Assembly: GCF_016651435.1 (NCBI RefSeq)
Contig: NZ_JAEPRJ010000001.1
Coordinates: forward strand, 2,852,001-2,916,000
Direction of reading: 5' to 3'
Source: Catonella massiliensis
GTDB taxonomy: Bacteria; Bacillota; Clostridia; Lachnospirales; Lachnospiraceae
Length of the DNA stretch: 64,000 nt
Position 1 is the first letter of the stretch. Each line of letters opens with the position of its first letter. The notes under the pieces were generated by a model. The model saw only the letters and a program-made list of their open reading frames with translations. It was not told where the DNA came from and did no database searches. Both the position numbers and the translations under genes were made by a program. Shown piece by piece: positions 6,213 to 13,851 of this stretch.

Positions 6213-7544
6213 ATGGCAGTTGTTGAGATAAAAATTGAAAATTTAAAGATACACCCTAAGAATGTAAGGCAAAAATACGAGGGTATAGAGGAACTGGCAC
6301 AGAGTATAAAAAAGAATGGCATCATGCAGAATTTAACTGTTGTGCCTGATAAAGAGGAAGAAGGCAAGTATTTGGTTGTAATCGGCAACCGAAGGCTAAC
6401 GGCTGCAAGAGAGGCAGGACTTGAGACTGCTCCTTGTGTGGTAGTAGAAGATATGGCCGAAAAAGAGCAGATTATAACCATGCTTATGGAGAATATGAAC
6501 CGTAAAGACCTTACAGTCTATGAAGAATCAGAAGCCATGCAGATGTGCTTTGAGGACTTCGGTCTGAAGGTAGAGGATATAGAGGAAAAAACAGGACTTT
6601 CAAAGACAACCATCAACCACAGGCTTAATATTGCTAAGCTCGACAAGGAGACACTTGTAGAAAAAGTAGAAGATAAAGAGTTCCAGCTATCACTTTCAGA
6701 CCTGTATGCCCTTGAAAAGGTTAAGGATGTAAATACAAGGAATAAGATTCTAAAAGAGGCTTGGGACTCAAAAGACCTTGCCAACAAAGCAAGGCAAGCA
6801 GCAAGGGAAGAAATACGGGAAAAGAATAAGGGAAAGCTGATAGCGGAATGCGAAAAGCTGGGAATAAATAAAGCCCCTGACGGAGTAAATTATTATTCTA
6901 ATGGCTGGTTACAGATTAAACACATTAGCCTAGATTCCGACGAAGCTGAAATAGGGATAAAGCATACAGAAGGACTGTATTATGTAGTTTCATACACTAG
7001 CCTTGACATAATAAAAAAAGAGAAAAAGCAAAAGGAAGAGAAAGAAATTGATCTTCGCCAAGAAGAAATCAAAGAGAAAAGGGCAAAAATAAAGGCAAAG
7101 TACGAAGAAATGCACAAGGATATGGAGGACTTTGTTAGAAATATCCTAGAGGGTAAAGTGGAACCTCCTGATAATGCTGAGTATATAGGTAAGCTGACAT
7201 GGGAATTTATCCTTAAATACAGGGTAGCAGTTTTAGAGTGCAATTTGACAAGTGTCTTAATAGGTGCGCAAGCATATAAAAATGCAGATGAAGAAGAGAA
7301 AAAGAAAGCCACAGAGAGAGCAACGGCATTGCCAATTCTATACCAAATGACAGCGGTAGCATTCAGCAGTTTAGAATATTTAACGCTTGTTGGGTATTAC
7401 GGAGTGTTGTACAACGAGGCAGCAGGAGAGAAGCTTAATGCAATGCATTACATTCTTAGCAACTTTGGATTTTCCTTTGCAGATGAGGAAAGTTATAAAC
7501 TTATGAACGGAGAGCATGAGCTTTATGAGAAGGAGGGGAATTGA
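6213..7544 (+). CDS. ParB/Spo0J-like DNA-binding protein
   Basis: A 443-residue protein. Residues 1-95 are a ParB N-terminal domain: IKIENLKIHPKNVR, LAQSIKKNGIMQNLTV, and the nucleotide-pocket motif GNRRLTAAREAG (GERR type in classical ParB, which is a CTPase). Residues about 100-160 form the KorB-like helix-turn-helix (DIEEKTGLSKTTINHRLNIAKL). A very charged coiled segment (about 270-310) follows, then a phage-specific C-terminal domain. ParB proteins bind centromere sites to partition plasmids; phage versions may act in partition, transcription or as nucleases. The alternating repeat array about 2.8 kb upstream is a natural candidate target. No ParA ATPase is visible in the window. Confidence 0.88.
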   Translation: MAVVEIKIENLKIHPKNVRQKYEGIEELAQSIKKNGIMQNLTVVPDKEEEGKYLVVIGNRRLTAAREAGLETAPCVVVEDMAEKEQIITMLMENMNRKDLTVYEESEAMQMCFEDFGLKVEDIEEKTGLSKTTINHRLNIAKLDKETLVEKVEDKEFQLSLSDLYALEKVKDVNTRNKILKEAWDSKDLANKARQAAREEIREKNKGKLIAECEKLGINKAPDGVNYYSNGWLQIKHISLDSDEAEIGIKHTEGLYYVVSYTSLDIIKKEKKQKEEKEIDLRQEEIKEKRAKIKAKYEEMHKDMEDFVRNILEGKVEPPDNAEYIGKLTWEFILKYRVAVLECNLTSVLIGAQAYKNADEEEKKKATERATALPILYQMTAVAFSSLEYLTLVGYYGVLYNEAAGEKLNAMHYILSNFGFSFADEESYKLMNGEHELYEKEGN

Positions 7545-8002
7545 GCAGACCGGAGATAACTAAATGGCTGTCAGAACTTACAGAAAAGCTAATCAATCCT
7601 AACAATGACAGCCGCATGTATTGGGCTAGAGAGGTAACCTTTGACTATGCCACATCTAATCGTGTTAGGGTTGACTATATGAAATTTGAGCCACTAAATA
7701 CCACTGTAAGCGGTATCGAAAAGGGAGATTTTTATTGCTACGAAATTAAGTCATCTGCGGAGGACTTTCACTCAAAGAATGGGCATAACTTCATCGGAGA
7801 TTATAACTATTATGTGATGCCTAGCGAGGTTTATCAAAAGGTATCCGCTGAAATCCCATTCAGCGTTGGAGTGTATTGTCCTTCAGGCGGTACCCTTGAA
7901 TCTGTTAAACAAGCTAGGAGAATGAACAGACAAAGGTCAGTGTCTGAAATGTTGCTGATGATGTTTAGGTCGGCAAATAGGGATAGAGCGAAAGGAGAAT
8001 AA
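7541..8002 (+). CDS. Putative PD-(D/E)xK nuclease-fold protein, MmcB-like
   Basis: Starts at TTG 7541, four bases after AAGGAGG GG, overlapping the previous stop. The 153-residue product shows RVRVDYMKF, then KGDFYCYEIKSSAEDFHS and HNFIGDYNYYVMP. The D...ExK pattern (YEIKSS) and the following order of elements match MmcB-like repair proteins and restriction-like nuclease folds common in clostridial phages. It would act on DNA, but no substrate can be named. Located between ParB-like and MazG-like genes. Confidence 0.65.
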   Translation: MSRPEITKWLSELTEKLINPNNDSRMYWAREVTFDYATSNRVRVDYMKFEPLNTTVSGIEKGDFYCYEIKSSAEDFHSKNGHNFIGDYNYYVMPSEVYQKVSAEIPFSVGVYCPSGGTLESVKQARRMNRQRSVSEMLLMMFRSANRDRAKGE

Positions 8003-8003
8003 T

Positions 8004-8849
8004 ATGCGGAAAATAAAAGAGATTAAGCCAGGCAGGATATTTACCTACGCAGGGTATGAGTGGATAAAGTTAGAAGATGGCCTTGCAATAACCAAAGATA
8101 CAGTTGAGGATATGAAATTTAGCGTATGTCAAAGCAATGAATATACGATAAGCGATATTAAGACCTTCTTAACAGACGCATTCGCGGATTGTCTTTGTGA
8201 AAATGGAGCGTTGTCAACGAATTTTGAGAATTTTCAACTAGATTTAACAGCAGATGACGGTACGAATGAAAGTAAACCATTTAATGTGGAGATAGGGTTG
8301 TTAACTGCTGACTTGTACCGAAAAAATAGACGTTGGTTGAAGCCTATTGACAATGGATGGTGGTTGGCAACTCCAAAATCTTACACAGCTAATAACGATG
8401 ATGTCGTAATGTATGTGGGTACTGATGGACTATTAAGCAGTTTATATGGGTGGATTCGTGACAATGGTGTCCGACCTGTTTGTAAACTGAAAGAGGATAC
8501 ACCAGTTGATATACCCGATGAAAAGCCAATAGAGCAGATCGAGGCAGATGCAGAAGATATAACGGATCTTATAAAGAAGTGGGCTGCTGACAGAAATCTC
8601 AATATGGGCGACCCAAAAGCTCAAGTGATAGAGATAGTGAAGGAGCTGGTAGAGCTGGCAAATGGTATCGATAAGGGCAAGGAAGGGCAGATAATTAAAC
8701 ACATAGGTGGTATGTATGTTGTTTTGGTCGTCCTCTGTATGCAGTTAGGGTTTGATATAAACGACTGCATTAGAGTGGCTTACGATGAAATCAAAGACAG
8801 AAAAGGCAAGATGATAAACGGCTTATTTGTAAAAGAGGAGGACTTGTAA
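8004..8849 (+). CDS. Fusion of DUF6273-like and MazG-like domains
   Basis: A 281-residue protein in two parts. Residues 1-165 resemble DUF6273: FTYAGYEWIKLED, WWLATPKSY, VGTDGLL, GVRPVCKL, a fold found on phage and surface proteins. Residues about 185-281 look like a phage MazG-type nucleotide pyrophosphohydrolase: EIVKELVELANGID, then MYVVLVVLCMQLGF and the end IKDRKGKMINGLFVKEEDL. In active MazG the second metal motif reads like ExIGD; here it is KHIGG, so acids needed for magnesium appear missing. The pairing is unusual, and hydrolysis of nucleotides is doubtful. RBS GAAAGGAG. Confidence 0.65.
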   Translation: MRKIKEIKPGRIFTYAGYEWIKLEDGLAITKDTVEDMKFSVCQSNEYTISDIKTFLTDAFADCLCENGALSTNFENFQLDLTADDGTNESKPFNVEIGLLTADLYRKNRRWLKPIDNGWWLATPKSYTANNDDVVMYVGTDGLLSSLYGWIRDNGVRPVCKLKEDTPVDIPDEKPIEQIEADAEDITDLIKKWAADRNLNMGDPKAQVIEIVKELVELANGIDKGKEGQIIKHIGGMYVVLVVLCMQLGFDINDCIRVAYDEIKDRKGKMINGLFVKEEDL

Positions 8850-9145
8850 TGGACAAATTACCAAACGATGTAATTGAGATTGTTGAAAAATGTGGTGATT
8901 TTGATGAGCTTTCAGAAGAAGATAGGGAGTATATAGTCGTACAAATAGACGAACTGTATGAAGGATTCTTTGAAGATTTATTTGTTACAGATATGGCAAT
9001 AGTTGACGAACCCGAAGGGAAACATCAAGGATATGGTCAATATTGCAACCAGCATTCTGTAGGATGGACTGGCGATTCGTTTGAGGGTACATATTATTTT
9101 CCAACAGAAGATGGCAGATATTTGGCTATAGAATATTCTTGCTAA
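8849..9145 (+). CDS. Hypothetical acidic phage protein
   Basis: A 98-residue very acidic protein; its ATG overlaps the stop of the MazG-like gene by one base (TAATG), so translation is coupled. The centre ends in a strand-rich, aromatic segment (GYGQYCNQHSVGWTGDSFEGTYYF split over two elements). No known domain recognised. Acidic small early proteins are sometimes DNA mimics, but nothing here proves that. Confidence 0.6.
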   Translation: MDKLPNDVIEIVEKCGDFDELSEEDREYIVVQIDELYEGFFEDLFVTDMAIVDEPEGKHQGYGQYCNQHSVGWTGDSFEGTYYFPTEDGRYLAIEYSC

Positions 9146-9155
9146 TGGAGGAGCT

Positions 9156-9314
9156 ATGACAGATAAAATAAAAGAAAAAGCAGATAAAATACGCGCAATG
9201 ACAGATGAGGAGCTTGTGGCTTATGTTGAGAATCGAGTCAAGAAGGCACACAGCGAGGGATTTAATAAGGGCAGAAAAACGGCTAAACAGGAGGTAAGTA
9301 ATGGGGATAGGTGA
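9156..9314 (+). CDS. Small basic helical protein, 52 residues
   Basis: ATG at 9156 is preceded by GGAGGAG. The product begins MTDKIKEKADKIRAMTDEEL and continues as one or two amphipathic helices with a basic tail. Its last 14 bases overlap the start of the next gene, whose ribosome binding site (CAGGAGGTAAG) lies inside it. No function recognised; supported by start signal and tight packing. Confidence 0.55.
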   Translation: MTDKIKEKADKIRAMTDEELVAYVENRVKKAHSEGFNKGRKTAKQEVSNGDR

Positions 9315-9495
9315 CGGACGGGAGACCTACAGAGATAGCACCTTGATGAATTTACCAAAGAAGGAGCTTGTAGATATAATCAGGCTGTTAGAAAAAAACT
9401 GCAAGATTTATCTTAACAACCTTAATACCTATAGCAATATCGTTAAGGAGCTTACAGAGGTAAAAGAGGGCTTAATAGAATTTGAGGAGGAATAA
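9301..9495 (+). CDS. Hypothetical small phage protein
   Basis: A 64-residue protein with ATG after CAGGAGGTAAGTA. The residues LVDIIRLLEKNCKIYLNNL indicate a long helix; the end is acidic (EGLIEFEEE). It overlaps both neighbours slightly or nearly so, typical of this early operon. Function unknown. Confidence 0.55.
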   Translation: MGIGDGRETYRDSTLMNLPKKELVDIIRLLEKNCKIYLNNLNTYSNIVKELTEVKEGLIEFEEE

Positions 9496-9496
9496 C

Positions 9497-9700
9497 ATGT
9501 TAGCAAAAAAGTGTGATAAATGTGGGAAACTGTACGAACTTTATGAAGGGATAGAAGGCTATTGCAACTTATCAGATGCTAATTCAGTGGCATTTGTGTT
9601 AGCAAACGATGAAGGGGAATACTTCTGTAATGACGCCTATGACCTTTGCCCAGAGTGTCTAGTAAAAGTACAGGCTTTTATTGAGGGCAAGGAGGGTTGA
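9497..9700 (+). CDS. Small zinc-ribbon phage protein
   Basis: ATG 9497 is chosen because GAGGAGG (9484-9490) lies seven bases upstream; an in-frame TTG at 9482 precedes that site. The 67-residue product has CDKCGK near the start and CPECLVK near the end, four cysteines fit for one zinc ion, plus acidic middle. Such ribbons bind nucleic acid or proteins. No specific role visible. Confidence 0.6.
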   Translation: MLAKKCDKCGKLYELYEGIEGYCNLSDANSVAFVLANDEGEYFCNDAYDLCPECLVKVQAFIEGKEG

Positions 9701-9702
9701 GA

Positions 9703-9930
9703 ATGAATGTAGGCTTTTACTACGGGTTGTCAAAAGGCACGTTAGAATCGCAAGCAAATGAACAAGGGTATACACTAGGGGAGTATGCAGGTATAGCACA
9801 AAAAATAATGGAGACGCTAATAACTTGTCGCTTACATGAGCTTATAACCGAAAGTGAACATCACATGATACTAGTTCGATTGCAAAAAAGAATGTTTGGA
9901 TACTTAAGAAAAATGGAGGATAGAAAATGA
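9703..9930 (+). CDS. Hypothetical small phage protein
   Basis: ATG 9703 lies six bases after GGAGGG; an in-frame TTG at 9697 overlaps that site. The 75-residue product is helical (TLGEYAGIAQKIMETLITCRLHELI, read as several turns) and ends basic. It overlaps the SSB gene start by four bases (ATGA), suggesting coupled translation and perhaps a shared replication role. No domain recognised. Confidence 0.55.
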   Translation: MNVGFYYGLSKGTLESQANEQGYTLGEYAGIAQKIMETLITCRLHELITESEHHMILVRLQKRMFGYLRKMEDRK

Positions 9931-10340
9931 ACAAAGTGATTTTAATGGGTAGGCTTACAAGAGATCCTGATGTTAGATATTCGCAGACTGACAGCAATAT
10001 GGCTATAGCAAGGTTTTCGCTTGCAGTTGACAGAAGGTATAAAAAGCAGGGTGATGAAACCACGGCCGACTTCTTTAATTGTACAGCCTTTGGCAAGCAA
10101 GGGGAATTTGTAGAGAAGTATCTTAAACAGGGTACTAAGATAGTAGTTACTGGACGCATTCAGAATGACAACTACACTAATAAAGACGGTCAGAAGGTGT
10201 ACAGCGTTCAGATTATGGTTGAAGAGATAGAATTCGCTGAAAGCAAGGCAGCAGGACAAAGCCAGCAAAATGATTCTATGCCAGGTGATGGATTTATGAA
10301 TATTCCTGATGGGGTAGAGAGTGAGTTGCCTTTTAATTAA
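9927..10340 (+). CDS. ssb: Single-stranded DNA-binding protein
   Basis: A 137-residue SSB with the full OB-fold signature: MNKVILMGRLTRDPDVRY, FSLAVDRRYKK, DFFNCTAFGKQ, KIVVTGRIQNDNYTNKDG. The C terminus ends in an acidic-hydrophobic tip (SELPFN) after a Gln-rich linker, as in SSBs that recruit replication partners; the usual DDDLPF tip is only partly kept. It would coat single-stranded DNA made during phage replication, consistent with rolling-circle initiation by the HUH protein upstream. High confidence. Confidence 0.97.
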   Translation: MNKVILMGRLTRDPDVRYSQTDSNMAIARFSLAVDRRYKKQGDETTADFFNCTAFGKQGEFVEKYLKQGTKIVVTGRIQNDNYTNKDGQKVYSVQIMVEEIEFAESKAAGQSQQNDSMPGDGFMNIPDGVESELPFN

Positions 10341-10358
10341 GCATAATAGAGGTGTAGG

Positions 10359-10628
10359 ATGCAAAAAGTACAAAGCTTATACAATGTTGAAAAGCTGGTA
10401 TATGCCATAGTTAAGTGTGCAGTACAAGACTATAAGGCAGAGCTTAGAAAAAAGAAAAGGCTACCCAATCAGAACATATCAGACCTATCGCCTGTAGAAA
10501 AGTTTTTCCAATCTGAAAACTTTGAATACTGGACGGGAATAGATGGAGACAAGCTGATTGCAGCCATCAAAGAGAAAGAAGTAAAAAAGACCAAGAAAAG
10601 GAATAAGAAAACCAATACAGGGAGGTGA
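10359..10628 (+). CDS. Hypothetical basic phage protein
   Basis: An 89-residue protein with the pattern VQDYKAEL, SPVEKFFQSENFEYWTGIDGD and a strongly basic tail (KKTKKRNKKTNTGR). Proteins of this form occur just before DUF1492-type late regulators in clostridial phages. Basic tail suggests nucleic-acid binding. The tail overlaps the ribosome binding site of the next gene. Confidence 0.6.
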   Translation: MQKVQSLYNVEKLVYAIVKCAVQDYKAELRKKKRLPNQNISDLSPVEKFFQSENFEYWTGIDGDKLIAAIKEKEVKKTKKRNKKTNTGR

Positions 10629-10633
10629 TGCCA

Positions 10634-11062
10634 ATGTGGGCGAAAAAGTACCTACAGGAGATTCAAAGAATGGAGGAGCAAATCAACCAAAGACTGGAAG
10701 AGCTATCTAGCCTTAAAGAATTATATGGGCTAAAAGGCTGCGGACTCTCTGAGAGGGTGCAGACGAGTCAACGAGGAGATGGGCTTGAGAATGAAGCTAT
10801 TAAGTGTGTTGAATTGGAAAGACAGATAAGGGAACAGATACAGGAGTTTACAAACAAGAAAAATATAATCATATCAAGGATTCAGGCTTTGACAGACATA
10901 AGGTGTATTCAAGTGCTTTATAGGCGCTATGTAAGGTATATGAGCTTTGAAAGCATTGCAGTTGAATTAAATTACAGCTATGACCATGTGACAAGGATTC
11001 ATAAGAAAGCCTTAGTAGATTTTGAAACATGCCATACAATGTCGGTTGGTAATGTGGTATAA
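10634..11062 (+). CDS. Sigma-70 region 4-like late transcription regulator (DUF1492 type)
   Basis: ATG 10634 is best placed, eight bases after GGGAGG; GTG 10625 and ATG 10628 lie too near that site. The 142-residue product has an N-terminal coiled coil (residues 1-85) and a C-terminal region 4-like helix-turn-helix: VLYRRYVRYMSFESIAVELNY and SYDHVTRIHKKALVDFE. Members of this family (DUF1492/ArpU-like) commonly sit right before terminase genes and are thought to switch on late genes. A candidate extended -10 promoter overlaps its last codons, and a hairpin follows. Role is inferred from family and place. Confidence 0.8.
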   Translation: MWAKKYLQEIQRMEEQINQRLEELSSLKELYGLKGCGLSERVQTSQRGDGLENEAIKCVELERQIREQIQEFTNKKNIIISRIQALTDIRCIQVLYRRYVRYMSFESIAVELNYSYDHVTRIHKKALVDFETCHTMSVGNVV

Positions 11063-11063
11063 T
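11035..11063 (+). promoter_or_regulatory. Candidate late promoter with extended -10
   Basis: TATAAT at 11058-11063 with a TG one base upstream (TGTGGTATAAT) makes an extended -10; the -35 region (about 11035-11040) is poor. It overlaps the stop of the sigma-like gene and precedes the HNH and terminase genes, so it could drive packaging genes. A weak -35 fits control by an activator. Confidence 0.45.
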
Positions 11064-11084
11064 GGTATCATTGAAATACAACAA

Positions 11085-11118
11085 AGAGCCGGGTTTCCTC
11101 CTTCCCGGTTCTTTACAT
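11085..11118 (+). terminator. Hairpin terminator between early and packaging genes
   Basis: AGAGCCGGG (11085-11093) pairs with CCCGGTTCT (11104-11112) with one G-T pair and a 10-base loop, followed by TTTACATTTT. It lies after the sigma-like gene and inside the longer version of the HNH frame, supporting the later start for that gene. The broken T run suggests partial read-through. Confidence 0.65.
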
Positions 11119-11136
11119 TTTAAAGGATGTGAGTAT

Positions 11137-11565
11137 ATGCTTAAGAGCTGTAAATATTGCGGGCGCATACACGAAGAGAAAGAAGTCTGCGAGGCTAAGG
11201 ACAAGGCAAGTAAGCGGTGGGGCATCCGTCGCAATACTAAGGCCTTCTCCTTTAGGAAAACTAATGACTGGACCTTAAAGAGCAGAGAGATAAGAGACAG
11301 AGACAAGTATTGTTGTTTATGTTGTAAGGCAATGTTAATTGGCACAACAAGACAGCTTAACACGTATGACTTATCGGTACACCATATCGTGCCAATCGAG
11401 GAGGATTATCAACTACGTTTGTCGAATGAAAATCTAATAACTTTATGTGCAGTGCATCATGAGATGTGCGAAGCAGGCGAGATTACAAGAGACAATCAAA
11501 GACAACTCGTGAGGGAATCTATAGAGAAATTTAACGCAGAAGGAAGAGGAGTGGTTGTTGTGTGA
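11137..11565 (+). CDS. Phage HNH endonuclease beside terminase
   Basis: ATG 11137 has AAAGGATGTGAG upstream; the same frame is open back to 11062 but that extension runs through a hairpin terminator. The 142-residue product starts with a CxxC knuckle (KSCKYCGRIH), then RDKYCCLCC, VHHIVPIEED, ENLITLCAVHHEMCEAG, the complete HNH core with zinc-binding cysteines. In many HK97-type phages an HNH protein next to terminase is needed for DNA cutting during packaging. It precedes the small terminase by about 130 bases, which fits that role. Confidence 0.9.
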   Translation: MLKSCKYCGRIHEEKEVCEAKDKASKRWGIRRNTKAFSFRKTNDWTLKSREIRDRDKYCCLCCKAMLIGTTRQLNTYDLSVHHIVPIEEDYQLRLSNENLITLCAVHHEMCEAGEITRDNQRQLVRESIEKFNAEGRGVVVV

Positions 11566-11586
11566 ATATAAAAAAAATTATAGTAT

Positions 11587-11608
11587 CCCCCCTACCTTTT
11601 TAGAGGGG
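11587..11608. other. C-rich/G-rich hairpin before the terminase genes
   Basis: The gap 11566-11696 holds CCCCCCTA (11587-11594) facing TAGAGGGG (11601-11608), then an A-rich stretch and a GC-rich spot around 11630 (ACCGACGCGCACCC). Similar elements lie just upstream of small terminase genes in related phages and could mark a cos/pac or terminator; I cannot prove either. Confidence 0.35.
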
Positions 11609-11696
11609 AAAATTGAAAAAAACCAAGACCGACGCGCACCCTTTTTCCACATAAAATTCCCAAAATGAGATTTAAAGAGGGAAAAGGAGGAAAAAG

Positions 11697-12149
11697 ATGG
11701 GTAGACCGGCTAAAACTATATCAACAAATTCGAGGCATAACACCAAAAAAGATGTAGAAATACGCAAGGCAGCAGAGGAAAAGGCAAGAGGTGGGATGGA
11801 TAAACTTATCCCGCCACGGTATATGACGAAAGAGCAGAAAGCTATATATAAATACATTGTTGACAACTTAAAAGAGGCAGAAATATTGGGTAACCTAGAC
11901 CATTATATACTGGCTATGACCGCAGTCACGATAGATAGCATTATCCAAATTGATAAGGCTATGAATCAGGTCGATGACATAATGAAAAAGAGCAAGCTGA
12001 TAGCAGCAAGGACAAATTTAGCTAAAGACTTCTTTAGATGCTGCAACGAGTTGTCCTTATCACCGCAGGCAAGAGCAAAGATATCTATAGCGAATGTGAA
12101 AGCAATAAGAGATAATCAAAATCCACTATTAGAGGTATTAGGTATTTGA
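11697..12149 (+). CDS. terS: Terminase small subunit, P27 family
   Basis: A 150-residue protein beginning MGRPAKTIST with a basic N terminus, then PPRYMTKEQKAIYKYIVDNL, a helical middle and a C-terminal FFRCCNELSLSPQARAKI segment. This matches phage terminase small subunits of the P27 type, which recognise phage DNA and pass it to the large subunit for packaging. RBS AAAGGAGGAA is strong. It overlaps the large subunit by four bases, so the pair is coupled. Confidence 0.92.
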   Translation: MGRPAKTISTNSRHNTKKDVEIRKAAEEKARGGMDKLIPPRYMTKEQKAIYKYIVDNLKEAEILGNLDHYILAMTAVTIDSIIQIDKAMNQVDDIMKKSKLIAARTNLAKDFFRCCNELSLSPQARAKISIANVKAIRDNQNPLLEVLGI

Positions 12150-13831
12150 TTAAAAAGCATCCTTCCTATAGATACGCTAAAAAGGCTTGTGGCAGTAAAT
12201 CAAAAGTGCCTGCTTATGTCAAAAAACAATGTAAAGAATTTATTAAAATCTGTGATGGTAAGAGCAAGAAGTTTTTTATCAATACAGACCGAGTAGAAAA
12301 GATTGATAAGATTCTTATGTTTATCAGGATGCCTAAGGGGCTTAAGATTAATCATAGCATATATGACTGCGTGGCAGGCTTTCAATGGGTGCTTATAATA
12401 GCCTCCTTATGCGTTATGTGTAGCGATAACGAGGCAAAGCGAAGGTATGAAACTGTTGTGCTTGAGATTGCAAGAAAGAATGGCAAGACCTTTACAATTG
12501 CCGTTCTTTTTATTTTGCTCTTTTTCCTGGAGCCTATGTATTCATATTTTTACTCAGTAGCTCCTGATGGCTCGCTGTCAAGGGAGATTAAAAAGGCAAT
12601 TGAGGAGATTATAGGCTACAATCCTAAGATTTTCCCCAAAGAGGGAAAGGATAGGATGTTTAAGGTAAGGCGAGATGATATTGAATGCTTTTTGACTAAT
12701 TCAAAATATATCCCTCTGAACTACTCAAATAGCAGGCTTGACGGAAAGTTGCCGAATGTTTTCCTTGTTGATGAGGTGGGAGCCTTGCCAAATCCTTATG
12801 CTATTGAGGCTATGCGCTCCGGTCAGCTTACTATATTAAATAAGCTGGGCTTCATCATATCCACAAAGTACCCTACAGCCAATAACCCATTTGAGGATGA
12901 AGTCTTGTATTGCAAGAAAGTTCTTGATGGCTTCGTGAAGGATGATAAGGTGTTTTCACTGCTTTACGAACCTGATGACAAAGAAAATTGGACTGATAAT
13001 GACAATATACTTGCACACGCTAATCCTTTAGCCCTTGAGATAAAGGAGATGTGGCAGGATTTACTTACTAAAAGGCAAAGAGCTATAGAGGTTGAAAGTG
13101 CAAGGGAGAACTTCCTTACCAAGCATTGCAATATCATCTATCAGGGCATAGGAACAGAAAGTTATATTGACATAAACAAGGTTAAGAAGTGCAGCGTAAA
13201 AGAAATTGACTGGACTAATAAGAGGGTATGGCTTGGTGTAGACCTTGCTCAGACAAATGACAACTGCGCAGTGGCTATTGCCGGTGTAGATGATGAGGAT
13301 AATATCCTTGCATCAGTTATGGCATTCATACCGGAAGGGCGGATAGATGAAAAGAGTAAGTTTGAACATGTGGACTACAGGCGATTTGTAGAGCAAATGA
13401 AATGTATCGCCTGTGGCGATATGGTAGTTGATTATGGAGTAATAGAGGAGTTTGTTTTTAACGTGGAGGCAAAGCTTGGTTGTGAGGTAGTGGCTATTGG
13501 TTATGACCGATACAATGCTATGAGTTCGGCGCAAAAGTGGAATCAGAAATATACAACTGTAGAAATAAGGCAGCATTCGGATACATTGCATCCGCCTACC
13601 AAGTTATTGGCTGAAAAGGTTGAAAACGGACAATTTAGATATGAGGCTAATACCTTGCTTGAAATCAATTTTGAAAACGCAAAATGTACCTATGATACCA
13701 ATATGAATAGATATGTTAATAAAAAGAAGTCAAGCGGTAAGGTGGATATGGTCGTGGCCTTAATCAATGCTATCTACCTTGTGCAACAGGATATTATGTT
13801 TAATGACGGATTTGTTGTACAGGTGGTATAG
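12146..13831 (+). CDS. terL: Terminase large subunit
   Basis: Starts with TTG 12146, overlapping the small subunit stop. At 561 residues it is of normal length for Terminase_1 proteins. The ATPase half shows a Walker A-like ARKNGKT (109-115) and Walker B FLVDEVGAL with D209/E210. The nuclease half begins at WLGVDLAQTNDNCAV with the metal aspartate D366, and continues to DMVVALINAIY near the end. It powers DNA translocation into the prohead and cuts concatemers. The following gene is the portal, the standard order. Confidence 0.96.
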   Translation: MIKKHPSYRYAKKACGSKSKVPAYVKKQCKEFIKICDGKSKKFFINTDRVEKIDKILMFIRMPKGLKINHSIYDCVAGFQWVLIIASLCVMCSDNEAKRRYETVVLEIARKNGKTFTIAVLFILLFFLEPMYSYFYSVAPDGSLSREIKKAIEEIIGYNPKIFPKEGKDRMFKVRRDDIECFLTNSKYIPLNYSNSRLDGKLPNVFLVDEVGALPNPYAIEAMRSGQLTILNKLGFIISTKYPTANNPFEDEVLYCKKVLDGFVKDDKVFSLLYEPDDKENWTDNDNILAHANPLALEIKEMWQDLLTKRQRAIEVESARENFLTKHCNIIYQGIGTESYIDINKVKKCSVKEIDWTNKRVWLGVDLAQTNDNCAVAIAGVDDEDNILASVMAFIPEGRIDEKSKFEHVDYRRFVEQMKCIACGDMVVDYGVIEEFVFNVEAKLGCEVVAIGYDRYNAMSSAQKWNQKYTTVEIRQHSDTLHPPTKLLAEKVENGQFRYEANTLLEINFENAKCTYDTNMNRYVNKKKSSGKVDMVVALINAIYLVQQDIMFNDGFVVQVV

Positions 13832-13851
13832 CCTGAAAGGAGGTGAAAAAA

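Noticed and set aside
11062..11136. Longer start for the HNH nuclease beside terminase
   Set aside because: The added part would run through a stable hairpin terminator and has no ribosome binding site.
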